From: Flavobacteriaceae bacterium
GTDB taxonomy: Bacteria; Bacteroidota; Bacteroidia; Flavobacteriales; Flavobacteriaceae
Direction of reading: 5' to 3'
Length of the DNA stretch: 64,000 nt
Assembly (NCBI GenBank): GCA_028279515.1
Contig: JANQNQ010000004.1
Location: 1-64,000, forward strand
Position numbers and translations under genes: made by a program
The notes under the pieces: generated by a model
What the model saw: only the letters and a program-made list of their open reading frames with translations
Database searches by the model: none
What the model was told of the DNA's origin: nothing
In this document: positions 43,457 through 55,700 of the stretch, one piece after another
Numbering within the stretch: position 1 is the stretch's first letter
Layout of the letters: every line of letters begins with the position of its first letter

Positions 43457-45496
43457 ATGCGAATACTAAGACCTACTTCTTTAGCCATCATTTTCCTGGC
43501 AACACTTTTTATTGTTGGTTGTAGCAATAAAGAGAAGAATGCCCTCCTTTCTGATAACCAATCCTCTGATGAAATTCAGGCTTTAATAGATAGCTCAAAA
43601 ATAAGAAGCTTAGCTAAGGAAGTCAGAATATCTTACGTTTATAAAGCAGATGTATTGGTCGAGAATCTTTCCTACGATTCGCTGCTCATCTCCTATAAAT
43701 TTAAAGTAGCCTTAGCATATTATAGCTTGGACAAAAAAGCTTTTCGCGATGCTTCAGAAAAGATCATGTACCTCGCAAATGGTTTAAATGATACTGCTAG
43801 CGTTGCCCGTAGTACTAGCTTCTTAGGCAACTATTACTGGGATGTTCACAAGGTGGATAGTGCCTACTATTATTTTTACGAAGCCGAAAAAAAGTATGCT
43901 CTAATAAAAGACGATACCAACACCGGTAGAATGCTCCTAAATATGGCAATCATTCAAAAAAATGAGAAAGACTATATCGGAAGCGAAAACACTACAATAA
44001 GGGCCATTTCTTATTTTGAACCCTTAGAAGACAACAAAAGATTGGCATCTCTCTACAATAATCTGGCGATTATTTCGCAAGAATTGGAGCAATATGATGA
44101 GGCCATCGAGAACCACAAGAAAGCCCTAGAATACAAGAATAAACTAAAAGGAACAAAGGCTAATAAAAAATTGAGAGAAGCATATACCTATAATAATATA
44201 GGTGTGGTGTACGAATCTCAAGAGAAATTTGACGAAGCAATTGAAGTCTATGTTGATATTCTTAAAAACGAAGATATCATAAAAACTGACCCAGACTTTT
44301 ACGCCAAGGTCATAGACAACTTTGCCTATGCCAAATTTATGACAGGCCAAAAAGAAGAGCTTCCAGGAATGTTTTTTAAGTCATTGAGAATACGTGATAG
44401 CATTAACGATGTTCCTGGTTTGATCATCAACCACTATCACTTAGCCCAATATTATGCCAATAGAGATTCTGTAGAAGAAGCTAAGATGCATGCAAATCGC
44501 TCTAGAGAATTAGCCTTATCTTCTAACAATCACGGAGATCTGTTAAAACCACTATTGTTGCTTTCAAAGTTGGAAGAAGGCGCAAAGGGAGTTGCCTATG
44601 CGCAACAACATATTCGTATTAGTGATAGCCTTCTTAAACAAGAACGTTCAATACAAAATAAGTTTGCTAGGATTCAATTTAGGACAGAGCAGATAACCCA
44701 AGAAAAAGAGCAATTGGCCAAACAAAAATGGTGGATAATGGCAATTTCTGGAGTGCTTTTGTTTTCCGGATTTCTATTATTTGTTATTCGAGCACAGCGT
44801 GAGAAAAATAAGGAACTCCTTTACGAACAGCAACAGCAAAAGGCAAACGAGGATATCTATAATCTTATGCTAGCCCAACATGAAAAGCTCGAAGAAGGCA
44901 GACAACAAGAAAAACATCGCATTTCAGAAGAGCTACATGATGGGGTACTGGGAAGGCTTTTTGGTACCAGACTCAATCTGGATAGCCTCAATCGCATGCA
45001 AGATGAGAAATCTGTAGATACACGTAGTCAGTACATCGATCAGCTAAAAGACATAGAGACAGAAATTAGGCAGATATCTCACGACCTTAATCTTGATTAT
45101 TTATCCGAATCGAGCTACATAGCAATGGTCGAAGACCTAGTAAAAACTCAAAATAACATCACCGAACATGAAATTTATCTCAATGCAGATGAAGAAATTG
45201 ATTGGGATGATATCTCCAATAAAATCAAAATTAATAGCTATCGCATCATTCAGGAGGCGATTCACAACATTAATAAGTATGCAAAGGCAAAAAATGCTTA
45301 TATTGAGATTCGAAAAAAGGAAGGAACACTATTGCTATCAATTTCCGACGATGGTATAGGGTTTAACGTTAATGCGAAAAAAAGTGGTATCGGCCTCAAG
45401 AACATGAGGTCCAGGACCAGAGAGCTTAATGGCAAGCTCGATATTTCCTCACAGAAAGGTGAAGGGACCCAGATAAATATTGCCATTCCCCACTAA
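43457..45496 (+). CDS. TPR-containing sensor histidine kinase (lipoprotein-type signal)
   Basis: This protein has 679 residues from the ATG at 43457. The frame is open from 43346, but that start would read through a terminator and lacks a signal peptide. The N-terminus ends FLATLFIVGCSNKE, a lipobox. TPR units cover about 90-400 (for example ASLYNNLAIISQELEQYDEAIENHKKALEY in part). A membrane segment lies near 430-450, then a coiled coil, a HisKA_3 motif EKHRISEELHDGVLGRLFG, and a HATPase with EAIHNINKYAKAKNA and SDDGIGFN. A Cys-anchored end plus an inner-membrane helix is unusual but common in this Bacteroidetes kinase group. Confidence 0.85.
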   Translation: MRILRPTSLAIIFLATLFIVGCSNKEKNALLSDNQSSDEIQALIDSSKIRSLAKEVRISYVYKADVLVENLSYDSLLISYKFKVALAYYSLDKKAFRDASEKIMYLANGLNDTASVARSTSFLGNYYWDVHKVDSAYYYFYEAEKKYALIKDDTNTGRMLLNMAIIQKNEKDYIGSENTTIRAISYFEPLEDNKRLASLYNNLAIISQELEQYDEAIENHKKALEYKNKLKGTKANKKLREAYTYNNIGVVYESQEKFDEAIEVYVDILKNEDIIKTDPDFYAKVIDNFAYAKFMTGQKEELPGMFFKSLRIRDSINDVPGLIINHYHLAQYYANRDSVEEAKMHANRSRELALSSNNHGDLLKPLLLLSKLEEGAKGVAYAQQHIRISDSLLKQERSIQNKFARIQFRTEQITQEKEQLAKQKWWIMAISGVLLFSGFLLFVIRAQREKNKELLYEQQQQKANEDIYNLMLAQHEKLEEGRQQEKHRISEELHDGVLGRLFGTRLNLDSLNRMQDEKSVDTRSQYIDQLKDIETEIRQISHDLNLDYLSESSYIAMVEDLVKTQNNITEHEIYLNADEEIDWDDISNKIKINSYRIIQEAIHNINKYAKAKNAYIEIRKKEGTLLLSISDDGIGFNVNAKKSGIGLKNMRSRTRELNGKLDISSQKGEGTQINIAIPH

Positions 45497-45512
45497 AAAT
45501 TACCTACGTGTT

Positions 45513-46208
45513 ATGAACAGCATTAACTTAATGACTATGAAAAAGAAGATTTCAGTTTTAATGGTAGATGATCATCCTATGATCATAGAAGGATACCAAA
45601 ACACCTTGCTCAGCATTCGGGACGAAGATTATGAATTGGAAGTAGATACTGCCAATGATTGTGAGGGCGGCTTCAATAAGATAATGCGCTCTGCTGCAGC
45701 AACCCCTTATGACGTTCTCTTTTTGGACATCAAATTACCGGCTTCAAAAGATGGTAGCATTACCTCGGGAGAAGACTTGGCCAAGCAGGCCAGAAAAGCA
45801 CTTCCTAATGCCAAGATAATTGTGTTGACCATGCACAACGAAAATCATCGTATACACAACATATTAAAAAGTGTAGATCCTGACGGGTTTTTGATCAAAA
45901 GTGACCTGACTTCAAGTGAGCTAACAAAGGCGTTCTACTCGGTCATGAAGAACCCGCCATATTATAGCAATACGGTCGAGCGGTTTTTGAGAAAGACCAT
46001 TCAGAATGATTTCACTCTTGACCAAGTTAATCGAAAGATCATATTTCACCTATCTCAGGGAATTAAGACCAAGAATCTGCCAAAATTTGTTGGACTTTCA
46101 CTAAGCGCCATCGAAAAAAGGAAAAGTAACATCAAGGCGCTCTTCGGAATTCCTAGTGGTGACGATGAAGATATTTTAGAAGAAGCACGAAAACGCGGAT
46201 TCATATAG
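45513..46208 (+). CDS. LuxR-type response regulator
   Basis: This protein has 231 residues from the first ATG after the kinase stop; MKKKISVLMVDDHPM at 45537 is an equally good start. The receiver domain shows LMVDDHPMIIEGY, phospho-accepting Asp in YDVLFLDIKLPAS, Thr in IIVLTMHN and Lys in FLIKSDL. The HTH region is FHLSQGIKTKNLPKFVGLSLSAIEKRKSNI (given here only in outline). It is the partner of the TPR kinase. The giant adhesin operon lies next downstream, a plausible target. Confidence 0.88.
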   Translation: MNSINLMTMKKKISVLMVDDHPMIIEGYQNTLLSIRDEDYELEVDTANDCEGGFNKIMRSAAATPYDVLFLDIKLPASKDGSITSGEDLAKQARKALPNAKIIVLTMHNENHRIHNILKSVDPDGFLIKSDLTSSELTKAFYSVMKNPPYYSNTVERFLRKTIQNDFTLDQVNRKIIFHLSQGIKTKNLPKFVGLSLSAIEKRKSNIKALFGIPSGDDEDILEEARKRGFI

Positions 46209-46249
46209 AATTCGAAGCGCCGTGCTTTTTCCCAAAAACTTACTTCATG

Positions 46250-46274
46250 AACCTCTTTTAAAAGAGGTTTTTTT
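46250..46274 (+). terminator. terminator after response regulator
   Basis: AACCTCTTTTAAAAGAGGTT palindrome followed by TTTTT. Confidence 0.85.
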
Positions 46275-46760
46275 GTGCCTAACAATCTGACTTTCTGTTA
46301 CCTAAGAACATGCCACGTTCTAACCGTAATATCTTCTATGTTACGGAAAATCCGTACTATTTCTACGCTCGCAACACATTGGTTTTTAATACTTTATAGA
46401 TAAATTGCCAATGTTAAAAAATGTGAAGATTGATTAAGGGAATTAGCCAACCAAGCCTAACCAATTCAAACGATTAAGCGATCAACATGGTGCTCATAGG
46501 GGGCACTACTATTCGTTGTAAAGAACCTTCTTTTCAACCCTTTTAAATTCATCAACAACAGCAACAACAACGAGGGCATTTTGAAAATAAAAATGCTGGC
46601 TTTTCTCAACAAACCTTATTTGGCGCACTCGGCGCTTGATGAATTGATTTAACAACTTTTATTGAACGGTATAGTAAGGTCCAGGGCATTTGCCCTGCAA
46701 GTCTCTATATACCTATTTGTCAGAAACAATTTTAATAACCAATGTTAATACCATCAGCTT
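46275..46760 (+). promoter_or_regulatory. long leader/promoter region of the giant adhesin operon
   Basis: About 490 bp without a gene. TACGGAAAATCCGTA (46342-46356) is a perfect 15-bp dyad, preceded by a further half-site CCGTAA. -7-like TACTTTAT (46390) and TAAATTGC (46401) follow 41 and 52 bp from its centre. Downstream lie hairpins GCATTTT/AAAATGC (about 46577-46600) and CAGGGCA/TGCCCTG (46682-46697), the second about 65 bp before the ATG. A long structured 5' UTR is likely. Confidence 0.45.
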
Positions 46761-49700
46761 ATGAAAATTATTACGCATCGTACATTTTTTCTAAAAAGCA
46801 TTAAACGCCCCTTATGTAAAGGATGGTTTTCTGCAAAATTCTTTGGATGGTTTTTGATCTTTGTCTTTTTCGCTTCGGGTAATGTATTGGCCCAGGAGCC
46901 ACTGAAAAATGACAAAAGGTTACAAGACCACATTAATTTTTTGGAAGGATCTTTTGTTGATCACGGATTTCTCCAAAAGAACGAAGGAGATTTCAAACTC
47001 CCTCAGCGACCAAGATTCCAACAATCTCGAACGGTCACAAGTGTTGATCTAAATGGAGCCTTACCAGGCACAGACTTCAATGTAACGGCTCAAATCGGCT
47101 TTGTTTATGAAACGGTCGCGTTTGACTTAAGCATTACGACGACCACTGGAGACCTAACTAGTGCTTTGGTCACCGTTTCAGCCAATGCCTCGGGGATTCC
47201 CAATGGAGCCCCTGATGCTGATGAGCTCTGGGTGCTGTATGAGCCTGATGGAGTAACGCAAATAGGCTCGATCGCAATAAATTCTGGAGCTTTGGGCCCC
47301 ATTATAGACCGAGTGTACGGTTCTAATAATTTACGTCTTTCGGCTTTAGGTAATGGACTCTGGGAAATTACTGATGCTGGGGGACTCCCCATTTTAGAGG
47401 ATAACCTTGAAGCATATCTCTTTAACTTACGATATGCGCACGTAGGAGCTCCAGGAGCAGTAACAGAGGGAGCTCGCTACATGATTGTATCGGTTACCGA
47501 CCCCGATAATACGTTGTCTGGAACAACGATTATCAATGCGCAACAATTTCCTTCAGCAGTGGATGATACCAATAGCATATTGGCAAATGCCGTAGCTCCT
47601 GCAAGCGGAGACCTTGAAGCTAATGATACCGACGATACCGTAGGCGACGTTTTGACTATTGCAGAGGTAAACGGATTTGCAAGTGCTGTAGGATCGTCTT
47701 TCTCATCGACCTACGGATCGATTGTAGTGCAAGCTAACGGAAACTATGACTACACGGTAGATACCAGTAACATTGCTGTAGCAGGCTTACAAAACGGCCA
47801 GATTCTAACAGATATCATTTCATATACGATTGAAGACCTAAATGGAAACCAAGACTTCGGATTCCTGACCATAACTATTAATGGTGTAGATGAGTTACCC
47901 AATGCTACAGATAATACCAACACTGTAACCGTTGGTACAGCCAATAGCACATCTGGAAGCGTGATCTTTGACGATGACGGATTCGGTGTGGACAGCGCCG
48001 ATAGGCCACTCTCTCAGCTTATTTGGGAAAACGAATTCACCGACCAACCGGTGTTCTTAGATGTTTCAAGTCCTGTAGATGGACAAAACAGAACTGTTGA
48101 CGGAGTTACCGTGAGCTTCACCTCTGCTGACCCCGATGGAATAGGGGTGGCAGATCAAAACCTAGTAGTGTATCAAACCGCTACTAATGGAGGACATACA
48201 GGATATCTCGGATATGTGATTGATGCCAATATGAATCCTTCGCAATCCACATCCGTCACCATGGATTTTGATCAGCCGATCGTGAATTTATCCTTTACAC
48301 TTTCAGATATCGACTGGTCTCAAAATGACTCATGGCAAGACCAGATGACTGTTACCGGAAGTTTGGGAGGTACCAACGTTTCTTTCATTCCACAAGTGGC
48401 TGGGACAGTGATCCAAGTAGGAGCTAATACCTTTTACGGTACAGGTTCTGTTCCTGCAGATGACGCACACGGTAATGTGAACATCTATTTCGATACACCC
48501 GTAGATCAAGTGGTGGTCAGTTATAATTATGGACCCGATGCAACGGCTGCCGACAATGGCGGACAAATTGCTGCTATTTCTGACCTTAATTGGCAAAGTA
48601 CAGGAGTTCCTAGAGTGAGTGCTGTTGACGGAAACATAGCTAATGTAGGAATGCAGTTTGCAACTACCTATGGTTTTATCACGGTAAACGGAGACGGAAC
48701 GTATACCTACATTGTAGATACATCCAATCCGGCAGTAGCCAACTTACTTACAGGGAACACATTAACAGATGTCATTCCATACACCTTGATTGATTCCTTG
48801 GATGCCTCCGGAAACACAGACATAGCAAACCTCACCATTACAATTAATGGATCTGCGACAGACAGCGATGGAGACGGAGTGATAGATTCGGTCGACTTAG
48901 ATGATGACAACGACGGAATCCTTGATACTGAAGAAGGACTCTGTACACCGCTGCCAACAGGAACCTGGTCAGGTACAAACCCGCCAGCGGGTTCTACAGC
49001 ACCATTTTCATTCACTTCAGTAGCCGATAATGTAAATGTGACGGCAACAGTTACATTTACAGGGAATGCTGACAACTTCGGAAGCAATACAGTAGCCAAT
49101 TTCGGCGCAACCGATTTTTGGACATCCAATAGTGGTTCTCTAGTTGGAGCCAATGCCTTTTTGTTAGACATCAACTGGGACGGTGTGCCAGAGAGTGGGT
49201 TGACAGATATTGACGTACCAACCGATGACCAAGGTTCAGGAACGTTTACCATTGCATTCGATCAACCTGTGATTGACCCAGTATTGCATATTGATCGTAT
49301 TGGAGGGAGCGCAACCTCGGGACCAACCGTGATATCAAACTCTTTATTACTCGAATTGGTCACACCAGCAACCATGGTAGAGTTATCAGGAACAGACGAT
49401 TTCGAAGTGTTAGGAAGCTTCATTAAAAGAACTGAAGACCAAAACATAACAGTTGACTATATAGAAGCACTTCAACCTGTATCAGAAGGAACTGCTGCTG
49501 GGTCCATTCAAATAAGAGGAACCTTTACCAGTCTTACCTTTAACTGGAGTGGAGTCGGAGTAGAAGGCTTTGGAGGTGATGCCCTTGAAATAATTGTCGA
49601 AGCCTGTGCTTCTTTAGATACAGATTCAGACGGAATACCTAATCATTTAGACCTAGATTCCGATAATGATGGAATCTATGACGTGGTTGAAGCAGGTGGT

Positions 49701-52700
49701 ACAGATGCCAACAACGACGGAAGGGCTGACGATGACGACAACAATGCAGATAACACGGCCACCAATGGTATTCCAACTTCCGCAGGAGCGGGTATCAACC
49801 CAACAGACACTGGAAGCGATGGTAGCGATGACTACCTAAATCTTGACAGTGACGGAGATGGATGTAGTGACGCCAACGAAGCCTATAACAGTGGTACAGC
49901 TGACGGCGGCGATACAGGAGTGTATGGGCCTGACCCAGCCACGGTTGATGGCAACGGTTTGGTAACCTCCGGAACTCCAGCACCCACCTATACAACGGGA
50001 GCAGTTTCTGCAGTTACAGATTCTGGAGTTAGCACTGCCTGTGCAAATGTGATAGATGCAGTAAATGACGACTTTACAGCAACGCCAGTAAATGGCTTTT
50101 CAGGAGGAACGGCCGGTGATGCAACCGCCAATGATACCTTGAATGGTTTGGCGATTACTGATACTGATATTATCATTACACTTGACAACAATGGCGGACT
50201 TACGGGGGCCTCAATCGATGCCAACGGAAATGTAATTGTCCCCGCCGGAACTTCCGCAGGAAGTTATACACTTACCTATACGATTTGCGAAAACGCAAGT
50301 CCAACCAATTGCGATACGGCCACCATCATGGTAGCAGTTTCCGCAGCACCCATTGTCGCCAATGATGATGATTTCAGCGCAAGCTCGATCAACGGATTGG
50401 ATGGAGGTAGTACAACCACAGTGTTAGGAAACGATACACTAAACGGTGCTGCTGTGAATCCAGCAGACATCACATTGACACCCGGTACGGCACCAAGTCC
50501 TGCTGCAGGTAGCATCACTATGAATGCTGATGGTACCATAACAGTTGCGGCTGGTACAACAGCGGGTACGTATACCTATGACTATACGATCTGTGAAGAC
50601 CTGAATCCAACAAACTGTGATACAGCAACCGCAACAGTGGTAGTGGATCCAGCACCAATTGTCGCCAATGATGACGACTTCAGTGCAAGCGCAATCAACG
50701 GATTAGATGGAGGCAGTACGACAACAGTTCTAGGCAACGATACGCTCAACGGAGTCGCTGTAAATCCATCAGACATCACGTTGACGCCAGGCACGCCACC
50801 TAGCCCAGCAGCAGGTAGTATCACCATGAACGCCGATGGTACTATAACAGTTGCGGCTGGTACAACAGCGGGGACATATACCTATGATTATACGATCTGT
50901 GAAGACCTGAACCCAACAAATTGTGATACAGCCACAGCAACGATTGTAGTCGATCCAGCACCAATTGTAGCCAATGACGATGACTTCAGCGCAAGTTCGA
51001 TCAACGGACTCGACGGTGGCAATACCGCAACGGTTCTAGGTAACGACACCTTAAACGGTGTGGCAGTAAACCCTGCAGACATCACATTGACACCAGGGAC
51101 AGCGCCAAGCCCAACTGCAGGTAGTATTACTATGAATGCCGATGGTACGATTACGGTAGCACCTGGTACAACAGCGGGTACATACACCTATGACTATACG
51201 ATCTGTGAGGACTTGAATCCAACCAACTGTGATACGGCAACAGCCACAATTGTAGTGGATGCAGCACCAATCGATGCGGTCAATGACGACTTCAGCGCTA
51301 GTCCTGTAAATGGTTTTGATGGCGGAAACGCTGGCGATGTGACCACCAATGACACCCTCAATGGAGCAGCGGTCACAGATACAGACATTACCATAACACT
51401 CGATAACAACGGAGGCCTTACAGGAGCAACGATAGACGCCAATGGCAATGTGAATGTTCCAGCAGGAACGGCAGCAGGAACCTACACGCTCACGTACACG
51501 ATCTGTGAGAACCTGAATCCAGCCAATTGTGATACGGCAACAGCTATAGTAGAGGTAGGCGCAGCACCGATTGATGCGGTCAATGACGACTTCAGCGCTA
51601 GTCCTGTAAATGGTTTTGACGGTGGAAACGCAGGAGATGTGACCACAAATGACACCCTCAACGGGGTTGCAGTCACAGATACAGACATCACCATAACACT
51701 CGATAACAACGGAGGCCTTACAGGAGCGACGATCGATGCCAATGGCAACGTGAATGTTCCGGCAGGCACACCAGCAGGAAGCTACACGCTTACCTATACG
51801 ATCTGTGAAAACCTGAACCCGACCAACTGTGATACGGCAACGGCTATTGTGGTGGTTGGCGCAGCACCAATCGATGCGGTAGATGATGATTTCTCAGCAT
51901 CTTCAATCAACGGATTGGATGGTGGTAATACTACAACGGTTCTAGGCAACGACACCTTGAACGGAGTGGCAGTTAATCCAACAGACATCACCTTGACGCC
52001 AGGTACAGCACCAAGCCCAGCAGCAGGAAGTATCACTATGAATGCTGATGGTACGATTACAGTTGCAGCAGGCACCACGGCAGGTACCTACACCTATGAT
52101 TACACGATTTGTGAAAATCTCAATCCAACCAATTGCGATACCGCAACGGCCACCATTGTAGTGGACGCAGCACCAATCGATGCGGTGGATGACGACTTTA
52201 GCGCAAGTTCTATCAACGGATTGGATGGGGGCAACACCGCTAGCGTACTGGGTAATGATACACTTAATGGTTCAATTTTGAACCCTTCAGATGTGACATT
52301 GACTCCAGGAACAGCCCCTAGTCCAGCCGCTGGTAGCATCACGATGAACGCCGATGGTACGGTCACGGTTGCACCCGGTACAACAGCCGGAACATATACG
52401 TATGACTATACGATCTGCGAGAACCTGAACCCAACCAATTGCGACACAGCCACAGCCACAATTGTAGTGGACCCTGCACCGATTGATGCGGTAGATGATG
52501 ATTTCTCAGCATCTTCGATTAACGGATTGGATGGCGGCAATACCGCAACGGTTCTAAGTAACGATACGCTCAATGGAGTTGTAGTGAATCCGGCAGATAT
52601 CACCTTGACACCCGGAACAGCACCAAGTCCAGCGGCTGGTAGTATCACGATGAATGCTGACGGTACGATTACGGTGGCACCTGGAACGACAGCCGGTACA

Positions 52701-55700
52701 TATACGTATGACTATACGATCTGTGAGAATCTAAACCCAACTAACTGCGATACGGCAACAGCTACGGTAGTAGTAGATGCGGCTCCGATAGATGCAGTGG
52801 ATGACGATTTCAGTGCAGGACCCGTAAATGGTTTTGATGGCGGAAACGCAGGCGATGTGACCACAAATGATACACTCAACGGGGTTGCAGTCACAGATAC
52901 GGACATCACCATAACATTAGATAACAACGGAGGCCTTACGGGCGCCATGATCGATGCCAATGGCAATGTGAGTGTTCCAGCAGGTACTCCAGCAGGAAGC
53001 TATACGCTCACCTACACGATCTGTGAGAACTTGAATCCTACCAACTGCGATACAGCCACAGCCGTCGTAGCTGTAGGAGCTGCACCAATCGATGCGATCG
53101 ATGACGATTTCAGCGCAAGTTCGATCAACGGACTTGATGGTGGCAATACCACAACAGTTCTCGGCAATGACACCTTGAACGGCGTGGTAGTAAACCCAGC
53201 CGACATCACCTTGACACCAGGCACGGCACCAAGCCCTGCCGCAGGTAGCATCACGATGAATGCTGACGGTACGATCACAGTGGCGCCAGGCACAACGGCA
53301 GGAACATACACCTATGATTATACGATCTGTGAAAATCTGAATCCGACCAATTGCGATACGGCAACAGCCACTGTTGTAGTGGATGCAGCTCCAATCGATG
53401 CAGTTGACGATGATTTCAGCGCGGGACCCGTAAATGGTTTCGATGGTGGAAACGCAGGCGATGTGACCACAAACGATACACTCAACGGAGTTGCAGTCAC
53501 AGATACGGACATCACCATAACACTCGATAACAACGGAGGCCTCACAGGAGCAACGATCGACGCCAACGGCAATGTGAACGTTCCAGCAGGTACACCAGCA
53601 GGAAGCTATACGCTTACCTATACGATTTGCGAAAACTTGAATCCTGCCAACTGTGATACGGCGACGGCTATAGTGGCAGTGGGTGCAGCTCCAATCGATG
53701 CAATCGATGATGACTTCAGCGCAAGTTCGATCAATGGTTTCGATGGAGGGAACACAGCAACCGTACTTGGTAACGATACCTTGAATGGAGTAGCAGTGAA
53801 TCCAGCAGACATCACTTTGACACCAGGCACGGCACCGAGCCCAGCAGCAGGAAGTATCACGATGAATGCCGATGGCACGATCACGGTAGCGCCAGGCACA
53901 ACGGCTGGCACGTATACATATGATTATACGATCTGTGAAAACTTAAATCCGACCAATTGCGATACGGCAACAGCCACTATTGTGGTGGATGCAGCTCCAA
54001 TCGATGCAGTCGATGACGATTTCAGCGCCAGCTCGATCAACGGTTTTGATGGTGGCGATACAGCAACCGTACTTGGTAATGATACCTTGAACGGACTAGC
54101 AGTAAATCCAGCAGACATCACTTTAACGCCAGGTACGGAGCCAAGTCCAACAGCAGGAAGTATCACGATGAATGCTGATGGTACGATAACGGTGGCATCA
54201 GGCACAACAGCGGGTACTTACACCTATGATTATACGATCTGTGAAAACTTGAACCCAACCAATTGTGATACTGCAACAGCCACTATTGTTGTGGATGCAG
54301 CGCCAATCGATGCGATTGATGATGACTTTACGGGAGCAGGAATCAACAGTACAAATGGTGGAGTGGCCGGTGATGTAACAGCAAACGACACCTTAAACGG
54401 TGTGGCTGTTAACGATACTGACATCACTATAACACTGGATAATGATGGAGGGCTTACGGGAGTAACAATCGATGCCAATGGCAACGTGAACGTTCCAGCA
54501 GGTACGCCAGCGGCCAGTTATACACTTACCTATACGATTTGTGAAAACCTAAACCCAGCAAATTGCGATACAGCAACAGTTATCGTTGAAGTACTTCCTG
54601 ATAACGATGGTGATGGTATTCCTGATAATATAGACTTGGACGATGACAACGATGGTATCACTGATGTAGAAGAACAAAACGGTGATCCTACCTTAGACAC
54701 AGATGGAGATGGAATTATTGACAGTTTCGATACCGATTCAGATGGAGATGGTGTTAACGATGTGGTCGAAGCAGGCCACGGCGAGTTAGACACTGATCAA
54801 GACGGTGATCTTGACGGACCGTATGGTTCTGATGGTATTCCAGATAGCGTTCAAGATGATCCAAACGGAGGTGATGTAAATTACACACCACAAGATTCGG
54901 ACGGTGATGGAATACATGATTTTCAAGACGTTGATGACGATGGAGATGGTGTGAACACTGAGTTCGAAAACCCAAACCCAGATGGAGATGGTGATCCTGG
55001 AACAGGAGGAACACAAGACTCAGATGGTGACGGAACCTTTGATTATCTAGATGTAGATGACGATGGCGATGGTGTAAATACCGAATTCGAAAACCCAAAC
55101 CCAGATGGAGACGGTGACCCTACAACAGGTGGTACGCAAGACTCTGATGGTGATGGTACGAATGACTACCTAGACGTTGATGACGATGGAGATGGCGTGA
55201 ACACTGAATTTGAGAATCCAAACCCAGATGGAGACGGCGACCCTGGAACAGGTGGTACGCAAGACTCTGATGGAGACGGAACCAACGATTATTTGGATGT
55301 TGATGATGATGGAGATGGTGTGAACACTGAGTTCGAAAACCCGAACCCGGACGGAGACGGTGACCCAGGAACAGGTGGAACGCAGGACTCTGACGGTGAT
55401 GGAACCGACGATTACTTAGACGTTGATGATGACGGAGACGGAGTGAATACCGAATTCGAAAATCCAAACCCAGATGGAGACGGCGACCCTGGAACAGGTG
55501 GTACGCAGGACTCTGACGGTGATGGTACAAACGATTACCTCGACATCGATGATGACGGAGATGGTGTGAACACTGAATTCGAAAACCCGAACCCAGATGG
55601 CGACGGCGACCCTGGAACAGGTGGCACACAGGACTCTGACGGAGATGGTACCAACGATTACCTCGACATCGATGATGATGGAGACGGAGTGAATACCGAA

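Noticed and set aside
46494-46553. A 19-codon ORF in the giant gene leader (ATG GTG CTC...)
   Set aside because: It shows no ribosome-binding site, no codon clustering and no coupling to the adhesin start; too weak to call.
50276-54793. A ladder of similar minus-strand frames of 76-99 codons opposite the giant gene
   Set aside because: They recur because the sense repeats recur every 300/306 bp and use few codons that read as stops in antisense. They have no start signals and no plausible protein features.
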